From Gymnothorax reevesii (Eukaryota; Chordata; Actinopteri; Anguilliformes; Muraenidae): DNA of 64,000 nucleotides. Shown here piece by piece: positions 59,161 to 64,000 of this stretch (position 1 is the first letter of the stretch; each line of letters begins with the position of its first letter). Location: NCBI GenBank assembly GCA_029721435.1, contig CM056588.1:39387430-39451429 (forward strand), read 5' to 3'. The translations under genes and the position numbers were made by a program. The notes beneath the pieces are model-generated. The model searched no databases. It was not told where the DNA came from and worked only from the letters and a program-made list of their open reading frames with translations.

Positions 59161-59522
59161 GGCCTTGTTAACACTTGGTTTTAAAATGCGACTTTGTGAA
59201 TATAACACAAGTGGAGAAGTGAGGCACATCGCCGTTCACACCTGCCCCTACCGAAGTGTGTGTGCTGACCACCTGAGTTTAGTTTTGTTACCGTTAAAAT
59301 TTTTGATGACATATTTTCCTGTCGCGTCGTTGCCCAGGATGCAGCTGGATGTGCTTAACTACAAATTATGTGCGGTCAAATGTGTCCCAGACCACCTCAG
59401 GGAGTGGTTTGAGTGATCAGATCATAGTGCGTCTTTGTGGTCATTAACACTTGTATTCTGCACTGACCACTTTTGATTTGATCGCCTGAGACACAACTTT
59501 AAAACCAAGTCTAAACACGCCC
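59161..59522. mobile_element. MITE-like terminal-inverted-repeat element
   Basis: The left end GGCCTTGTTAACACTTGGTT and the right end (minus strand GGGCGTGTTTAGACTTGGTT) are inverted, with continued similarity into TTAAA. Interior words GTTTGAGTGATCAGATCA and GCACTGACCACTTTTGAT are familiar from fish elements whose ends read GTTTACACCTGGTNTTAAAA. It is 362 bp, non-coding, with no clear target duplication. Confidence 0.72.
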
Positions 59523-59826
59523 TATAAGCCCAACACCCCAGCACCCTGGTAATATGTATAAAGGCAGGCATGGCGTGGCACGTAACCCTCAAACAACCAT
59601 CAAACGTAACTCCCTGGAGAAGAAGGAGAAGCCCCAAACGAGGAGGGAGAGAGGCCTTTGGGAAAGGCGGGAACCGTGGACGCCCCCTACAGGGCACTCC
59701 CTGTCACTTCACATAACGCCGTGCTTATGACGATCCTCTCTTATGTCTCCTGTATTTTTCCCCGAAAAAGAAGGTTAAACTGTCCGTTAGCAACAAACGC
59801 ATCAGTTCCCACAACATCGCTAACCC

Positions 59827-60003
59827 CCTGACAGGGTGCAAAATGTAATTTTTTGTCCACCGGCCAAAAGGCCTATGAATGTTCACAGTTTATCAGCCAC
59901 TCAATAGATTACCATTGTTTTTAAGGCTCTTGAGGGAACCAAATCCACCAGTCACTTAAACATTATACCTGTATTTGGCTGGTGCAAATTTCGTGCCCTG
60001 ATA
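59827..60003 (+). repeat. Dispersed repeat, same family as 36037-36222
   Basis: AGGGTGCAAAATGTAATTTT, GTCCACCGGCCAAAAGGCC, TGAATGTTCACAGTTTATC and GTATTTGGCTGGTGC occur in the same order as in the minus-strand copy at 36 kb. The copy ends near GTGCCCTG. Confidence 0.72.
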
Positions 60004-60310
60004 AAATAACACTGGCTGCCTGTCGGCTGGAGGAACACCAGCAGTGCAGAGATTTTATGGTCGCAATGAACCGTATGAAGGGGAGAGAATTCGGAGACGG
60101 GTGTGGTCAGATGGGACCAGTCCCAGAAGACACAGGCTTCCCACGGGATCTAGTCCACCTGATGCAATCCGTGGCGATCGCCTTCTCAGAGACGATTCAG
60201 AGATCCTAAAAAGTGGAAGATTTTTTCAGAAGTCAGGTGTTCCCTCATCTCACTATGCCCCACTCCAGTGTTGGCATCAATATTTATTCCATGTCCCCTG
60301 TAGGATTATG
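60004..60310 (+). other. Unidentified, possibly once-coding segment
   Basis: Two plus-strand frames stay open (59982-60209 and 60044-60322) in non-repetitive sequence that directly follows the dispersed repeat. I cannot match either peptide to a family. It may be a transposon or gene fragment. Confidence 0.25.
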
Positions 60311-60517
60311 TGTTTGAAATAGTCTAATATCTACTGCATACCACAATCAAAATTTTAATAGGAGAAATTGTGTGATATTGACAGCAAACAAATCATTTTG
60401 AGCGATGAGCATAACTTCAGGTACAGATTAATGAAAATGAAATATCAGGAGGAAAAAAAAAAAAAAAATCTTCATATGGAAACACGCAAATCACGATATA
60501 TAACACACGCACACGTA

Positions 60518-60518
60518 T

Positions 60519-60559
<41 letters not shown>

Positions 60560-60577
60560 TACGCGCACACACACACA
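60518..60577. repeat. CA microsatellite
   Basis: CA run from about 60522 with GCAC interruptions. A poly-A run precedes it at 60452-60468. Confidence 0.95.
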
Positions 60578-60927
60578 AGAATATCTACATTCACTGCTTA
60601 ATCAACGGAGAGTCACACCACAGAAATAAGACTGTGTGAGCTTGGCATGATGCTCATAATTAAAATATTAGTTTTGCAAGAAGATCTGTGACAAAAACAA
60701 ACAGCGAGGCTTTAAAACAGAGCCGAGAGCCATTTTCTCAGCTTCAAAGCACCAGTATCAACCAGCGGAGTTTTTCAGAAATAGACTGTTAATTATATTT
60801 TATGAACCACAGACAACCAACAAAATGGTCCTTCATCTCTGAGCATTAGAATTCAATTATGTTGAATTTCCTCTGATTGACATTCCGGTAAATAGAAGGC
60901 TGCAAGGCCAGGCTATAAGATTACAGT

Positions 60928-61290
60928 CTCAGATTTAGGGAGCATTCAGTCTTTCTCACCGATATTTTGAGCCATTTTAACGACTATCTGCTCTTATAAT
61001 CAGAAAAGAACGGATGACTACGTTGCTGCCTGTACAACTAACATTTTTAATTATCTTCAAATGATGTACAAAAAATAAATTACACAATGCAAAAAGGCTA
61101 TTAACATTCCACCTCAGATTTAGCGAGCATTACTTCTCTCTCTTGGATTTTTTGATCTTTTTTTAAAACACAAACTGTTCTTATAAGCAGAAAGGAACAG
61201 ATGACTCAATGGGCATTTCTGCCCGCACAACTAACATTTCTAATCATCATCAAATGATGTATAAAAAAACAAATTACTCAACGCAAAAAA
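60928..61290. repeat. Diverged tandem duplication, period about 185-193 bp
   Basis: CTCAGATTTAGGGAGCATT at 60928 matches CTCAGATTTAGCGAGCATT at 61113. The match continues with CTTATAATCAGAAAAGAACG versus CTTATAAGCAGAAAGGAACA, ACAACTAACATTT in both, and CAAATGATGTA (61058 and 61251). Order is kept across the whole unit despite substitutions and indels. It is not low-complexity. Confidence 0.88.
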
Positions 61291-62286
61291 AATAGTGGCA
61301 GGAATTTCATCATTTTAGTGCCACAGAGGAAAAATACAGCCCTTTAAAATGAGAAATAAATATGAGGCGAACAGAGGAACATTACGTGTGGTGTCAACCA
61401 ATAGGAACATTATGAAATAACCTTGTTTACGTTCAGGGCTCCAATGATATATCCAGCCACTGACACAAATAACACTTTTACTCTGTCTATACACCCGAGT
61501 GTGTGTCCGCTTGTTCCTGTTTGTGTGTGACGCCTAATCTCAGACTTTTTAGCACGTAAACAAAAGAAATGAAAATCAGCTCATCCAGTACTGCACTGCA
61601 GAGTACACTGCGCAGAGCCAACAGAAAGACATTTATCCAAAATTTATACGGAACATGTACTGAGAGTCTGCCCCTCAAGACAGGCACATAAGATTGCAGC
61701 AGAAGACCGCACAATTCAGTTATAGTGCAAAATTGACATGAAAACCACTCTGGACCAACAATGAAACACGCTCAGGGCCACAATATCAAAACAACCAGTT
61801 TATATTCTACAAAGAGCAGCATGTGACACAAAGCACTAGTGCTTGGAGATGTATTATCTTGATCTGAAACCAGGGAGTCAAGGATGAACTGCATGCCGAG
61901 CGCCTTGTGTTATACACCAACCTCGGAACAGGTAAAAGACGGCTTTGTCGTCCAGAATTCCAATCATTATGCAATTTCAACAGCAAAGCCTCATTACAGG
62001 AAACGCATTAACTTGACAAGACAGAAAATTATTTCAGGAATTTTCTTCTGGCTGGCATTTTTTGTTCACCCAAGTTAAAACCGCAACAGCAACTGCATGG
62101 TGATATGTTTGTTACAATACAGGATAAAAAGATAAAATTTTACAAATAAGAAAAAAGAATAATAACCTCCAGCGAAAACTAAATAGACTGCACCAATAAG
62201 TGCGTTAAAAATGTTTTCAATAAACGAATGAGAATGGGCAAACCCAAAAAAGTGTGCACAACAACATAATAGACTAATAATGGGCC
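61291..62286. other. Intergenic DNA, nothing recognised
   Basis: A short frame at 61884-61931 ends in CAG followed by GTAAAA, a splice-donor-like site, but no exon can be supported. Confidence 0.4.
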
Positions 62287-62334
62287 TATTATTATTACTA
62301 TTATTATTATTATCATTATTATTATTATAATTAT
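62287..62334. repeat. ATT trinucleotide microsatellite
   Basis: About fifteen ATT units with ACT, ATC and ATA interruptions. Confidence 0.95.
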
Positions 62335-63100
62335 GGGGATACAAACGTGTCTAAGTTTTAAATGACAGCGGTATTTGGAGTATCCAACGCCACAAAATTA
62401 AAGTTGCCATTGCAAATATAAAGCCGCTCAGTCATCGGGGACACGTCTCATTGGTCTTAAATTACAATACGGGATGCATTTAACGCGCTGGCGCCATAAA
62501 GCTCTGGCACAAGTGCTGGACCATGACTTAAGAGTGCGCCAAAGTTTCCACCCAAATCTACCAATTCACTAAAACCATATGCGGCAGCGAGTCGTGATAT
62601 CTCCTGTGTTCGAACTCATTTCGGAAACGTGTTGTCGCCCACATAGCAAAACCGTCAGTTCCGGAACAAAGCAGAGGCAGATCAGAAGCTCAAATTAACG
62701 ACTAAACCGCGCGATTTATTTAATTAAAATTAAAACAAGGAATTTTTGGATTCCTTGTAATGTATCAGAGCAGGAGAGATACCGATTTCTGGACGGTAGC
62801 CTGGAAAGTATATATGTGTGAAATTATGTTAAATATTTTTTTCTAAAGCCAAATGAAGATCCTTTCAGGGCATATAACTTGAATGGAAAATAAGTTAAAA
62901 AGGACTGCAAAAAGACAGAACGGTGAAGTGATTAATCCGCTACTTTAATAAATCTAATTTGTTTCCGAGGTAAAGAATGATAATTTTCGAGCAAAATACA
63001 GCGCTTTGGCGAGATAAGATTATTTAAATGATGCCGTCATTGTTTGAAATCCATCGGAAAATAAATAAAATTAAACAAGAAAGACACTGAAAAAGGGTGA
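62335..63100. other. AT-rich intergenic DNA, nothing recognised
   Basis: GCGATTTATTTAATTAAAAT near 62711 is a homeodomain-like patch. Nothing definite. Confidence 0.4.
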
Positions 63101-63400
63101 CAAAACCAACAAGGGTGCCAAGTCCAGTTAATATTATGCCGTGTTCATTATGTGAGGTGAACCGATTGAGCGCCGTCCATCAAAGGACCGCTTCCATTCA
63201 CCGGCTCAGGCAGTGTTCAACTGGCTCGGCGTGAATGAACTCCTTCTATTGAAATCCCACACAGAGCAGTATATCCCTGTATAGCAGTAGGGACAATGTG
63301 CTGAATTGGCAGTCTAATTATAAATGTGCCATTTGGACTTGCATTGGGCTCCGGTGCCGTCTTACCTTATGAGGGAACTTCAACTGAGAGCAAACAGCAA
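63100..63400. other. Candidate conserved regulatory element
   Basis: This unique, non-repetitive stretch has balanced composition, with GCAGTCTAATTATAAATGTG and GCAGTGTTCAACTGGCTC. It resembles the texture of conserved non-coding elements; conservation not tested. Confidence 0.25.
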
Positions 63401-64000
63401 CTGTTGAAAACAAAATACCGCACGGGGATCAAACTTCAACCCAACAGCGGAACAAGCCAGAGGATTGTTTTTCACACACAGGCTCTAGCATTGGATAAGA
63501 ATGCTGGCCTATTATAAGACTGACAGTTATTATTACGGACTGGACGCGACTTCCAAAAAAACGGAGAAGTTAAGCTGTGTTTAATTAAGACTTCACAGTC
63601 TCCTATATTCGAAATTAACAATAAACTCATTGTACTAATTTTTGGGGAGTTATTTAATGATACATATGAGGGGACAGAGTCGTGTGAAACCAGTAAAGCC
63701 CAAGGATAAATATAGGTCTGACAATGTAAAAATATGGAATCTATTTAAATATAAAATATATGATCATATTGTCAACTGTTCTTTCATTATCGCGTATAAC
63801 ATTTACCAGAGAAGTCGATATAATTTCACTCTTTATCTGCATAAAATGTTTTTAATAAAACCCTTATCGCTACTCATGCAGCACGAAGCATATTCTTAAT
63901 CAGAAAAGCGAGTGTTTGGGAAACACCCTGAAATTGAGGGGCTATCTGCTTTTCTGCAGACAAAGTTTTCTTAACTGCGTTCTTTTGCCATCACAATATT
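63401..64000. other. AT-rich intergenic DNA to window end
   Basis: No gene or repeat recognised. Confidence 0.45.

Noticed and set aside
61884..61935. Small first exon ending CAG before GTAAAAG
   Set aside because: Only 16 codons and no homologue known to me; too little evidence.

Overview
This 64 kb window looks like a stretch of vertebrate nuclear DNA, most probably from a teleost fish. It has no bacterial-style gene packing. It carries long CA/GT, GA/CT and ATT microsatellites, tRNA-derived SINEs with poly-A tails and target-site duplications, several Tc1/mariner-type transposons, hAT-type and piggyBac-type non-autonomous elements, and dispersed repeat motifs that I recognise from fish genomes. 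I cannot name the species.

I could not recognise any host protein-coding exon, tRNA, rRNA or known microRNA. The open reading frames are short and scattered, and many are translations of simple repeats. I read the window as intergenic or intronic DNA. The non-repetitive parts, with AT-rich homeodomain-like cores, could hold conserved regulatory elements, but conservation cannot be tested from one sequence.

Layout. 1-5 kb: a CpG-rich tract, a diverged tandem duplication, an 11-unit 25-bp minisatellite and a deleted Tc1-like element. 5-11.7 kb: microsatellite-rich single-copy DNA. 11.7-14.6 kb: a Tc1-like remnant, a common fish repeat and a SINE with flanking duplication. 15-19.2 kb: a terminal-inverted-repeat element, a SINE with a 15-bp target duplication and a 185-bp TTAA-flanked piggyBac-like MITE. 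20-35 kb: mostly single-copy DNA with a reverse-strand SINE, a roughly 300-bp polypurine tract, a 61-bp tandem array and a 27-bp array. 36-41 kb: a nearly full-length but dead Tc1-like transposon, a terminal-inverted-repeat element bracketed by CA repeats and a fold-back element. 43-51 kb: the densest mobile-DNA cluster. It holds a hAT-type element with a perfect 8-bp target duplication and a second inverted-repeat element inside it, a 1.7 kb TTAA-flanked composite containing two further inverted-repeat structures, a SINE inserted in an older repeat, and a Tc1 end fragment. 51-64 kb: older repeat fragments, facing GT and CA arrays, a MITE, a repeat shared with the 36 kb region, an old tandem duplication and apparently unique DNA.

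The elements do not form a pathway. What they show is a history of insertions, which can be ordered relatively where they are nested (43-44 kb, 46-47.7 kb and 48.1-48.7 kb). No new gene system is evident. The most unusual structures are the nested inverted-repeat elements and the composite at 45.9-47.7 kb.
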